Translations under genes and position numbers: made by a program
In this document: positions 1 to 7,432 of the stretch, piece by piece
How the letters are laid out: each line of letters starts with the position of its first letter
Position numbering within the stretch: the stretch's first letter is position 1
Notes under the pieces: model-generated
Told to the model about the DNA's origin: nothing
Database searches by the model: none
The model's input: only the letters and a program-made list of their open reading frames with translations
Assembly: GCA_900546485.1 (NCBI GenBank)
Contig: URDK01000100.1
Span: 1-8,765 of the forward strand
DNA length: 8,765 bases
DNA from: an uncultured Eubacteriales bacterium
GTDB taxonomy: Bacteria > Bacillota > Clostridia > Oscillospirales > Oscillospiraceae
Reading direction: 5' to 3'

Positions 1-222
1 TTTCCGGCGGATACGGCGATAGGCGCGCTGGCGCAGTACATATCCGGCGGCAGCGTGGGCGATTTCCAGCCCATGAATGTGAATTTCGGCATAATAACGC
101 CGCTGGGCTATCGGGTAAAGGGCAAGCGCAACAAGAACGCGGAGCTCTCCGCCCGTTCGCTCGGCATCATAGAGGCGATGCTTAAAGATAGGGAGGTCCT
201 GAGCTTTGAGGGTAATAATTGA
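1..222 (+). CDS. trmFO: TrmFO, folate/FAD-dependent tRNA (uracil-54-C5) methyltransferase, C-terminal 73 residues (5' end outside window)
   Basis: Frame 1 is open from the first base to TGA at 220-222. TrmFO is a cytoplasmic flavoprotein that uses 5,10-methylenetetrahydrofolate to make m5U54 in the T-loop of tRNAs, mainly in Firmicutes and other bacteria lacking SAM-dependent TrmA. The visible tail carries the family's C-terminal signature: a TAIGAL-type helix followed by FQPMNVNFGI and a PPL-like ITPLG turn, then a basic KGKRNKN stretch. The full protein is usually about 435-450 residues, so only the last sixth is here. No frameshift is seen. Its last 17 bases overlap the plsX start, implying cotranscription. 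Identification rests on a short but characteristic tail. Confidence 0.85.
   Translation, partial: FPADTAIGALAQYISGGSVGDFQPMNVNFGIITPLGYRVKGKRNKNAELSARSLGIIEAMLKDREVLSFEGNN
191..197 (+). promoter_or_regulatory. Shine-Dalgarno site for plsX (TTG start)
   Basis: GGGAGGT lies inside the trmFO coding end, 8 nt before the TTG at 206. It supports that non-ATG start, since the next in-frame ATG would remove the conserved N-terminal IDAMGGD motif. Confidence 0.75.
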
Positions 223-1228
223 CGCCATGGGAGGCGACAACGCGCCGCAGGCGCCCGTAGCCGGTGCTCTGCGCGCAAAGCGCGAGCTGGGCGTGGACGT
301 GACGCTGGTAGGCAGGCGGGAGGAAATAGAGAAGCACCTCGGAGGCGAGGCTGGCATAGAAATAGTCGACGCCCGCGAGGTTATATCCATGGAGGACGAC
401 CCGAGCACGGCGACGCGTCGGAAGAAGGATTCCTCAATGGCCGTAGCGCTGAACCTGCTCAAGGACGGCAAAGGCGACGCCGTGGTATCCGCCGGCAGCA
501 CCGGTGCGCTGCTCACGGGTGCTACGCTTACCGTAAAGCGCATCCGCGGCATCCGCCGTGCGGCTCTGGCGCCGGTCATCCCGAACGGCGGCAGGGGCGT
601 CATGCTCATAGACTGCGGCGCCAATGTCGAGTGCACCAGCGAGTACCTGCTGCAGTTTGCCTTCATGGGCAGCTTCTACTCCAAGCACATACTCGGCTGC
701 CCGAATCCCAGGGTCGGCCTGCTGAATAACGGCACGGAGGAGACCAAGGGCACGGAACTGCAAAAGCAGTCCTGGTCCGTGCTTAAAAAGGCTGCCGACG
801 AGGGAAAAATAAACTTTATCGGGAATGTCGAAGGCTCTGCCGCACTCAGCGGCGAGGTGGACGTCGTAGTGACGGACGGCTTCACGGGCAATATCATGCT
901 CAAGTCATACGAGGGCATGGCAAAGTTCCTTATGACGCAGCTCAAGTCCCTGTTTTACAGCAGCACCAAGAACAAGCTCGCGGCGCTTGTACTTAAGAAA
1001 GATTTCATGGGCCTCAAGGACATGATGGACGTCAACAAGATCGGCGGCACGGCACTGCTCGGCATCTCGAAGCCGGTCATCAAGGCCCACGGTTCGTCGA
1101 ATGACGAGGCCATATTCAGTGCGATACGTCAGGCGGTGCAGTTTGCGCGCGCCGGCGTTATTGAAGAAATAGAGAAAAATATTGACTACATGCGTCTGCC
1201 CGCAGGCGCGGCAAAAACGGAGGAATGA
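206..1228 (+). CDS. plsX: PlsX, phosphate acyltransferase (acyl-ACP:phosphate)
   Basis: PlsX converts acyl-ACP and phosphate to acyl-phosphate, the donor that PlsY uses to acylate glycerol-3-phosphate. It is a peripheral membrane enzyme that begins phospholipid synthesis in most Gram-positive bacteria. The 340-residue length matches the family (about 330-345). Visible hallmarks are the N-terminal IDAMGGDNAP, the central SAGSTGALL, the LIDCGAN segment, GLLNNGTEETKG, and VVTDGFTGNIMLK toward the C-terminus. The start is TTG, overlapping trmFO by 17 nt; it gives the canonical N-terminus and has a good Shine-Dalgarno sequence. acpP, encoding the carrier protein that delivers its substrate, follows directly. 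fabD and fabG, which separate plsX from acpP in Bacillus, are absent here. No FapR gene or site is seen upstream. Confidence 0.97.
   Translation: MRVIIDAMGGDNAPQAPVAGALRAKRELGVDVTLVGRREEIEKHLGGEAGIEIVDAREVISMEDDPSTATRRKKDSSMAVALNLLKDGKGDAVVSAGSTGALLTGATLTVKRIRGIRRAALAPVIPNGGRGVMLIDCGANVECTSEYLLQFAFMGSFYSKHILGCPNPRVGLLNNGTEETKGTELQKQSWSVLKKAADEGKINFIGNVEGSAALSGEVDVVVTDGFTGNIMLKSYEGMAKFLMTQLKSLFYSSTKNKLAALVLKKDFMGLKDMMDVNKIGGTALLGISKPVIKAHGSSNDEAIFSAIRQAVQFARAGVIEEIEKNIDYMRLPAGAAKTEE
1219..1223 (+). promoter_or_regulatory. Shine-Dalgarno site deciding the acpP start
   Basis: GGAGG stands only 1 nt from the ATG at 1225 but 10 nt from the ATG at 1234. Normal spacing therefore favours 1234 over the ATGA-overlap start at 1225. 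Confidence 0.6.
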
Positions 1229-1233
1229 GGAAC

Positions 1234-1470
1234 ATGACCAGCGAAAAAATCATCGGATACGTTGCCGAGCAGTTCGGCGTCGACGAGGAAAGCCTCTCAC
1301 GTGAGACCAACTTTGTGGACGACCTGAACGCCGACTCCCTGGACGTTGTCGAGCTCAGCATGACTATCGAGGACGAGTTCGGCCTTGGCGAGATCTCCGA
1401 GGACGACCTCAAGGCCATCAAGACCATAGGCGACCTGGTCGACTATGTCGAGCGCGCATCGGGCAACTGA
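1234..1470 (+). CDS. acpP: Acyl carrier protein
   Basis: This is a small acidic carrier protein of 78 residues that holds growing acyl chains on a 4'-phosphopantetheine arm in type II fatty-acid synthesis and feeds acyl groups to PlsX. The attachment serine is Ser35 in the DSLDVVEL motif, preceded by the usual FVDDLNA. Acidic recognition helix II follows. Compared with E. coli ACP, the loop after helix II appears one residue longer (EFGLGEIS). An alternative ATG at 1225 adds three residues and overlaps the plsX stop as ATGA, but its Shine-Dalgarno spacing is poor. The stop TGA shares its A with the rnc start. A CoA-synthesis enzyme (CoaE) encoded later in the window makes the precursor of the ACP prosthetic group, a metabolic link but not a local operon link. 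Confidence 0.97.
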   Translation: MTSEKIIGYVAEQFGVDEESLSRETNFVDDLNADSLDVVELSMTIEDEFGLGEISEDDLKAIKTIGDLVDYVERASGN

Positions 1471-2150
1471 TGGAAGCCTTCGAGGAAAAGCTCTGTCACC
1501 ACTTTGCGGACAGGGCGCTCCTGGTGACCGCGCTGACGCACAGCTCCTATGCCAACGAGAGCCGCGCCTCCGGCTGCGAGTGCAATGAGCGGCTTGAGTT
1601 CCTGGGCGACTCCGTGCTGGGCATGGTCGTGGCCGACGCGTTGTTCAGGCGCTTTCCCGACATGCCTGAGGGCCGGATGACCCGACTGAGGGCGCGCCTC
1701 GTGTGTGAGGAGAGCCTGCATGCCGTGGCCTCGGAGCTGGGTCTGGGCGATTACATCCGCCTCGGCCGGGGCGAGGAGCACACCGGCGGGCGTCAGCGCG
1801 CCTCAATACTCGCCGACGCGGTGGAGGCCGTCATTGCGGCGCTCTACCTTGACGGCGGGATGGAAACGGCGCGCGGCTTTATAGAGCGGCACATACTTTC
1901 CAGCCTCGAATCCGGCAGTCCGTCCCTGCTGCTCGGCGATTACAAGACTGAACTTCAGGAGCTGGTGCAGCGCAAGAGCGGCCAGAGCCTGAGCTACGTA
2001 CTGCTGGGTGAGTCCGGACCTGACCACGACAAGGTGTTCACCTCCGAGGTCTGCCTGAACGGCAAGCCCATAGGTTCCGGCTCCGGCAGGACCAAGAAGG
2101 AGGCCGAGCAGTCCGCTGCCCGAGCCGCGCTGGAGGCGCTGAAGGCTTGA
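1470..2150 (+). CDS. rnc: Ribonuclease III
   Basis: RNase III is a double-strand-specific endoribonuclease that processes 30S pre-rRNA and structured mRNAs as a homodimer in the cytoplasm. Residues 1-150 form the catalytic domain with the signature NERLEFLGD (metal ligands Glu43 and Asp47) and the second metal-binding stretch ILADAVEA (Asp116, Glu119). Residues from about 157 onward form the dsRNA-binding domain: DYKTELQE at its start and SGRTKKEAEQ with its basic residues near the end. The 226-residue length is normal. The ATG shares one base with the acpP stop (TGATG), and no strong Shine-Dalgarno sequence precedes it, so translation probably depends on termination-reinitiation from acpP. 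The acpP-rnc order is widely conserved in Firmicutes. Confidence 0.97.
   Translation: MEAFEEKLCHHFADRALLVTALTHSSYANESRASGCECNERLEFLGDSVLGMVVADALFRRFPDMPEGRMTRLRARLVCEESLHAVASELGLGDYIRLGRGEEHTGGRQRASILADAVEAVIAALYLDGGMETARGFIERHILSSLESGSPSLLLGDYKTELQELVQRKSGQSLSYVLLGESGPDHDKVFTSEVCLNGKPIGSGSGRTKKEAEQSAARAALEALKA
2132..2136 (+). promoter_or_regulatory. Shine-Dalgarno site for the radical SAM gene (TTG start)
   Basis: GGAGG inside the rnc 3' end lies 10 nt before the TTG at 2147. It supports a TTG start that overlaps the rnc stop as TTGA. Confidence 0.6.
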
Positions 2151-3151
2151 GCGCGCGGGAGAGCATAATACCCGTGTTCGTGCCGCATCTGGGCTGCCCG
2201 AACGACTGCGTGTTCTGCAATCAGAGACGCATCTCGGGCAGCCTTGTCCCCGCGCGCCCGGAGGACGTCGCGAGGGCGATAGAAAACGCCGCCGGCGTGA
2301 CCCCTGAGGGGACGCGGCGGCAGCTTGCGTTTTACGGCGGATCGTTCACGGCCATACCGGACGCCGAGCAGGAGGCGCTGCTGGGTGCGGCGCAGCCGTA
2401 TCTCGAGAGCGGCGTCATAAGTGCCATACGCCTCTCTACGCGGCCGGACGCCATAGACGGAGCCGTCCTCAACCGCCTGCGCCGCTACGGCGTGGAGACG
2501 GTGGAGCTCGGCGCGCAGTCTATGTCCGAGCGCGTCCTGGCTCTCTCCGGACGTGGACACACGGCCGAGGACGTGGAAGCGGCTTCCCGCGCCGTGAAGG
2601 CTGCGGGCTTCCGGCTCATCCTGCAGATGATGACCGGTCTGCCCGGCTCGGACGACGAGTCCGACGTCGAGAGCGCGAGGCGTATAGCCGCCCTGGAACC
2701 TGACGGCGTGAGGGTGTATCCGACGGTAATAGTGCGCGACACGGCGCTCTGTGACCTCTGGCGTGCTGGAAAATATGCCGAGCACACGGTGGAGGACGCC
2801 GTGCGCGTCTGCGCGCGCATATTGCCCATATTCGAGGCGGCAGGCATACCCGTAATACGCCTGGGCCTGAACCCGACGGAGGACCTCTCCGGCGGCAACG
2901 CCGTGGGCGGGGCCTATCACCCGGCGCTGGGCGAGCTAGTGCGCTCGCGCATAGCGCGCGATAAGGCCGAAAAGCTGCTCGAAGGAACTCCCGTGGGCGC
3001 GGATGCGGTGCTTGAGGTGCCCGCACGGCTCATGAGCCAGTACGTCGGCCAGCACGGCTGCAACAGGGATTACCTCGTGCAAAGATTCGGCCTGCACAGC
3101 CTCAAATTCATTCCCTCGGCGCAGAGCAAAGGAGTTAAACACGATGCCTGA
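2147..3151 (+). CDS. Elp3-like radical SAM protein, short form without acetyltransferase domain
   Basis: This 334-residue radical S-adenosylmethionine protein has a cluster motif CX3CX2C at Cys17, Cys21 and Cys24 (GCPNDCVFC), which should hold a [4Fe-4S] cluster. The SAM-binding YGGSF sits at 63-67, and the STRPDAI and VELGAQSM segments are typical of the COG1243/Elp3-type barrel. The C-terminal GAYHPALGELV resembles the radical SAM C-terminal domain of that group. Full Elp3, which modifies wobble uridine of tRNA, is over 500 residues and carries a C-terminal GNAT acetyltransferase domain, absent here. Similar short proteins are known in Clostridia between rnc and smc, and I know of no established function. 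A role in RNA modification is inference from family and neighbours (rnc, trmFO). The TTG start overlaps the rnc stop by 4 nt; starting later would bring the N-terminus close to the cluster motif. Confidence 0.85.
   Translation: MSARESIIPVFVPHLGCPNDCVFCNQRRISGSLVPARPEDVARAIENAAGVTPEGTRRQLAFYGGSFTAIPDAEQEALLGAAQPYLESGVISAIRLSTRPDAIDGAVLNRLRRYGVETVELGAQSMSERVLALSGRGHTAEDVEAASRAVKAAGFRLILQMMTGLPGSDDESDVESARRIAALEPDGVRVYPTVIVRDTALCDLWRAGKYAEHTVEDAVRVCARILPIFEAAGIPVIRLGLNPTEDLSGGNAVGGAYHPALGELVRSRIARDKAEKLLEGTPVGADAVLEVPARLMSQYVGQHGCNRDYLVQRFGLHSLKFIPSAQSKGVKHDA
3128..3134 (+). promoter_or_regulatory. Shine-Dalgarno site for guaD
   Basis: AAAGGAG ends 9 nt before the ATG at 3144 and lies within the last codons of the radical SAM gene. 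This supports the start that overlaps the preceding gene by 8 nt. Confidence 0.65.
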
Positions 3152-4421
3152 AAACAGCTTTATCATAAAGGGCGACATCTGCCACAGCCTTGCCCCGGGT
3201 AAGCTGGAATGTGCCGGCGGAGCCTTCCTCATCTGTGAGGACGGGCACTCCGCCGGTATTTTCCGCGAGCTGCCCGAGCGTTGGTCGGGTCTGCCGGTCA
3301 TAGACTGCACGGGAAAGCTCGTTCTGCCCGGACTTGTTGACCTGCACGTCCACGCCTCGCAGTTCGCCTACCGCGGCACCGGCATGGACGTCGAGCTGCT
3401 TGACTGGCTCAATGCCTACGCCTTCCCGGAGGAGAGCCGCTTTGCGGACATCGAGTACGCGGATGGGGCCTACCGCCGCTTCGTGGAGGATGTTCGCCGC
3501 GGCCCGAACACCCGCGCATGCGTGTTCGCAACGGCACACGCCGAGGCCACGCTGCTGCTCATGGACCAGCTGGAGGCGAGCGGCCTTGTTACCATGGTGG
3601 GCAAGGTGAGCATGGACAGGAACGCCCCGGATGGGCTGCGCGAGAGCGATGCGGAGAGTGCCGTCTCTTCCGTGCTGCACTGGCTGGAGGCCGCCGAGGG
3701 ACGCTATGAGCGCACGACGCCGATGCTGACGCCAAGATTCATACCCTCGTGCTCGGATGCGCTCCTGCGCGCCCTGGGCGGGATAAGGTGCGAGCGCGGA
3801 CTCGCCTTGCAGTCGCACCTCTCCGAGAACATGGGAGAGGTCGAGCTCGTGCGCTCCCTCTGCCCTGAGAGCGCCTTCTACGGCGATGCCTATGACCGCT
3901 TCGGCCTTTTCGGCGGCGAGGGCGGGCCGACGGTCATGGCCCACTGTGTGCTCTCAGAGGAGCCGGAGCTTGAGCTCATACGCGAGCGGGGAGTGTATAT
4001 TGCGCACTGCCCGGCGTCCAATATGAACGTTTCGAGCGGCATAGCCCCTGTGCGCCGCTTCCTCGACATGGGCCTGAGAACCGGCCTCGGCAGCGACGTG
4101 GCTGGCGGGACCGTGACGAGCATCTTCCGCGCCATGGCAGACGCCATACAGGTCTCCAAGCTCCGCTGGAGGCTGGTGGACGAGAGCCTGAAGGCGCTGA
4201 GCGCGCCGGAGGCCTTCCACCTCGGCACCGCCGGCGGCGGGGAGCTTTTCAACACAGGCAGCTTCCTGCCCGGCAAGGAGTTCGACGCCATAGTGATTGA
4301 CGATCGCCGCTACAGCCCGCCGGGGGAGAGCGACATCCCCACGAGGCTGGAGCGCACGATATATCTCTCCGACGACCGCGACATCGAGCACAAGTTCGTA
4401 CGCGGCCGGAGCTTGTTCTGA
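3144..4421 (+). CDS. guaD: Guanine deaminase (amidohydrolase superfamily)
   Basis: The enzyme hydrolyses guanine to xanthine and ammonia with a catalytic zinc, allowing purine salvage or use of purines as a nitrogen source. The metal and substrate motifs are in order: PGLVDLHVHASQ (His68, His70, Gln73), SHLSE (His225, Glu228), MAHC (His267), HCPASN (from His288) and GLGSDVAGG (Asp318). The stretches RGTGMDVELLDWL, YAFPEE and KVSMDRNAPD are specific to guanine deaminases rather than to the related cytosine or TRZ/ATZ deaminases. The 425-residue length fits. It overlaps the radical SAM gene by 8 nt and is followed 15 nt later by an MFS transporter gene, suggesting transport and deamination of a purine. 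No purine riboswitch is visible before it, and there is little room for one. Substrate assignment is by family motifs only. Confidence 0.9.
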   Translation: MPENSFIIKGDICHSLAPGKLECAGGAFLICEDGHSAGIFRELPERWSGLPVIDCTGKLVLPGLVDLHVHASQFAYRGTGMDVELLDWLNAYAFPEESRFADIEYADGAYRRFVEDVRRGPNTRACVFATAHAEATLLLMDQLEASGLVTMVGKVSMDRNAPDGLRESDAESAVSSVLHWLEAAEGRYERTTPMLTPRFIPSCSDALLRALGGIRCERGLALQSHLSENMGEVELVRSLCPESAFYGDAYDRFGLFGGEGGPTVMAHCVLSEEPELELIRERGVYIAHCPASNMNVSSGIAPVRRFLDMGLRTGLGSDVAGGTVTSIFRAMADAIQVSKLRWRLVDESLKALSAPEAFHLGTAGGGELFNTGSFLPGKEFDAIVIDDRRYSPPGESDIPTRLERTIYLSDDRDIEHKFVRGRSLF

Positions 4422-4428
4422 AAGGAGG
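4421..4428 (+). promoter_or_regulatory. Shine-Dalgarno site for the MFS gene (GTG start)
   Basis: AAAGGAGG begins at the last base of the guaD stop and ends 8 nt before the GTG at 4437. It is a near-perfect ribosome-binding site that fixes the GTG start. Confidence 0.8.
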
Positions 4429-4436
4429 CGCTCTCC

Positions 4437-5681
4437 GTGCCCGATAAGACCGGACAGGGAAATGCGCCGCAGGCAAAAGCGGCCCCGCGGCTCATGACGC
4501 GGGGCCGGGCTCTGCTGTTCGCGCTGTGCTGCGCGGGCTTTGCGCTATACGGCATGTACTGCAACGGCTTCGGCACAAACGCCGAGGCCACTATGGCCTA
4601 TTTCGGCATAGACGAGGTCAAAAACGGCGCTATTTTGACAGTGCAGTCCTTCGGCTGTCTCGCGGCGGCTGTTGTACTGGGCCTTTTCGGTGAAAGACTC
4701 AACAAGATATATGCCCTTGCGGCGGGGCTGGTGCTTCTTGGCGCGGCCTCGCTTTGCACGGGGCTGATACCTGACATAGCTCCGGGCGCATATGCCATGA
4801 TGCTCGGCTTTGCGCTCGCGGGCGGCGTGGGCTATATCAGCGTGGACCTGCTGACGAACAGTCTTATAGCGGACGTGTTCCGGGAGGGCAAGAACCGCGT
4901 CCTGCCCTATGCCCACGCCTTCTACGGCGGCGGGGCCATGATAGCGCCCGTGTTCGTCACGGCGCTGGTGACGCCGGAGCTGCCCGAGAGCTTCGCGCGG
5001 CCCTATTTGCTGATAGGCATAGCCGCCGTGCTTGTGGGCGTGCTGCTGGCGGCGGCGGGCAGGGGCATAGTACCCGAAACGCCGTATGCAGACCTGACTG
5101 CAATACGCCGCCGCGCGAGGCAGAATCCTGCGGAGATCTTCCGCGAAGGCAGAGCATGGATATTCCTGCTCTCGGCCTTCATGAACCTCTGCTTCCAAAA
5201 CGGCATGACGACCTGGCTGCCGCGCTACTGCTCCGAGGTCCGAGGTTATGATTTCACGTCTGCCGGGCTGATGGTGACGGTGTTTTTCCTCGGCGCTCTG
5301 ATAATGCGGCTTCTCTCACCGCTGGTGTATGCCAAGATAGGGCCGCGGCGCTTTTACCGCGGCGCGCTGCTGAGCTCGGCTGTGCTGTTCCTGGTGTTCC
5401 TGCTGGTGCCTATGCCGGACTGGGCCGCCGCCCTTATCACTGGCATAATGGGTCTGCTCCAGGGCGCCACCGTGCCGACGCTGGTCATAATCTGCTGCGA
5501 CGCCTTTCCGCAGCGCACGGCCTCTGCCACGTCCATCGTGGTGTTCGGCGTTTCGCTGGCGTCTATGATATCGCCCACGGCGATGGGCGCGGTGATAGCG
5601 GCTTCCGGTGCGCAGGCTGCCATGCTCTGCATAACCGTCTGCACCGTCATAGCCGCACTAGCCTTGCCCCGGCAGAGGTGA
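4437..5681 (+). CDS. Major facilitator superfamily transporter, substrate unknown (possibly purine-related)
   Basis: This is a 414-residue integral membrane protein with about twelve hydrophobic segments: roughly 25-45, 64-84, 91-108, 116-134, 148-168, 179-198, then a basic cytoplasmic loop (about 199-239, with IRRRARQ), and 240-258, 274-295, 308-325, 328-349, 360-380, 390-410. A degenerate motif A (GLFGERLNK, 82-90) lies between helices 2 and 3, and a weaker copy (YAKIGPRR) follows helix 8, as expected for the two MFS halves. The N-terminus is hydrophilic and basic with no cleavable signal. It starts with GTG, 15 nt after guaD, so the two are surely cotranscribed. Known guanine permeases belong to other families (NCS2/AzgA), so a purine role is only a neighbourhood inference; it could be an exporter or a sugar-type permease. 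No terminator hairpin follows the stop. Confidence 0.88.
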   Translation: MPDKTGQGNAPQAKAAPRLMTRGRALLFALCCAGFALYGMYCNGFGTNAEATMAYFGIDEVKNGAILTVQSFGCLAAAVVLGLFGERLNKIYALAAGLVLLGAASLCTGLIPDIAPGAYAMMLGFALAGGVGYISVDLLTNSLIADVFREGKNRVLPYAHAFYGGGAMIAPVFVTALVTPELPESFARPYLLIGIAAVLVGVLLAAAGRGIVPETPYADLTAIRRRARQNPAEIFREGRAWIFLLSAFMNLCFQNGMTTWLPRYCSEVRGYDFTSAGLMVTVFFLGALIMRLLSPLVYAKIGPRRFYRGALLSSAVLFLVFLLVPMPDWAAALITGIMGLLQGATVPTLVIICCDAFPQRTASATSIVVFGVSLASMISPTAMGAVIAASGAQAAMLCITVCTVIAALALPRQR

Positions 5682-5690
5682 GGCGTCCCG

Positions 5691-5719
5691 TTTACAAAGG
5701 CGCGCTGGTGTGATATAAA
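5691..5719 (+). promoter_or_regulatory. Sigma-A (sigma-70 type) promoter for prfA, extended -10
   Basis: The -35 box is TTTACA (5691-5696, one mismatch from TTGACA) and the -10 box is TATAAA (5714-5719, one mismatch from TATAAT), with a 17-nt spacer. TG at 5711-5712 one base before the -10 makes an extended -10 element. Transcription should begin near 5726, giving a leader of roughly 28 nt before the prfA start at 5754. It is the only good promoter I recognise in the window and would start the prfA/tsaC-coaE/aminopeptidase unit. Confidence 0.75.
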
Positions 5720-5737
5720 TATAGCTTGCATGAACTG

Positions 5738-5745
5738 AGAAGGAG
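5738..5745 (+). promoter_or_regulatory. Shine-Dalgarno site deciding the prfA start
   Basis: AGAAGGAG is only 2 nt from the ATG at 5748 but 8 nt from the ATG at 5754. The second ATG is therefore the likely start, and it yields the usual RF1 N-terminus MLDKL. Confidence 0.75.
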
Positions 5746-5753
5746 AAATGCGG

Positions 5754-6817
<1,064 letters not shown>

Positions 6818-6821
<4 letters not shown>

Positions 6822-7432
6822 AAACCAAAGTCATAACAGAAAACATCACCGAGGCCGCCGAGCTCATAAGGCAGGGCGCGCTTGTCGCCGTGCCGACCGA
6901 GACGGTATACGGCCTCGCGGGCAGCGGCTTCAACGAGACCGCCGTGGAGCGCATCTACGAGGTCAAGGGCCGCCCGGAGGTCAAGCCCCTGTCGCTGATG
7001 GTGCCGGGGCCGGAGGCCTTTGAAAAGTGCTGCACGGAGGTGCCGGAGGCCGCAAGGGTGCTCGCCGGGCGCTTCTGGCCGGGGCCGCTGACCATCGTGT
7101 TGCCCGCAAGGGAGGAAATACCCGGCGTGGTACTCGCGGGCGGACACACTGTGGGCCTGAGATGCCCGGACCACCCGCTGACGCTCCATCTGCTGCGCGA
7201 GTGCGGCCTGCCCCTCGCCGCGCCCTCGGCCAACCCCTCGGGCGAGCCGAGCCCCAAGACGGCGCAGCAGGTGCTCGGCTACTTTGACGGTAAGATCGAG
7301 GCCGTAATCGACGGCGGCGAGTGCGGAATCGGCAAGGAGAGCACGATAATCGACCTCACGCGCGCGCCCTACCGCATACTCCGCCAGGGCGCCCTGCCAG
7401 AGCGGGACATAGCCGCAGCCCTGGGCGAGCAC
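6818..7432 (+). other. TsaC/YrdC domain of the fusion (residues 1-205)
   Basis: Conserved elements of the YrdC fold are all present: PTETVYGL at 26-33, KGRP at 50-53 with KPL at 56-58 (the basic nucleotide/tRNA-binding surface), FWPGPLT, the SAN motif at 137-139 in APSANPSG, GKESTI with Ser175, and a terminal ILRQGA. The length corresponds to the short TsaC form. The extra C-terminal Sua5 domain found in B. subtilis YwlC is missing, and the kinase takes its place. Confidence 0.93.

Larger units (their letters stand above)
5682..5753 (+). other. Only true intergenic gap of the window, containing the prfA promoter and leader
   Basis: The 72 bases between the MFS stop and the preferred prfA start are more AT-rich than the surroundings. 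They hold the promoter described separately and a leader of under 30 nt. I see no stem-loop with a T-run, so readthrough from the upstream operon remains possible. Confidence 0.7.

Noticed and set aside
1994..2920. Minus-strand open frame of 308 codons opposite the rnc end and radical SAM gene
   Set aside because: It is rich in Arg, His and Ala, has no motifs, and lies across two well-identified genes.
3120..3143. Possible purine riboswitch before guaD
   Set aside because: guaD begins inside the preceding gene, so there is no leader in which an aptamer could sit, and no pairing pattern was seen.
3135..3944. Minus-strand open frame of 269 codons opposite guaD
   Set aside because: It is a codon-bias shadow of guanine deaminase with no signature of its own.
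5343..5365. Two 9-bp direct copies of CCGCGGCGC separated by 5 nt
   Set aside because: They lie within the MFS coding frame and are explained by Arg/Gly codons in a GC-rich gene. There is no further copy and no T-run.
5640..5690. Possible terminator after the MFS gene
   Set aside because: I find no convincing GC stem followed by a T-tract before the prfA promoter.
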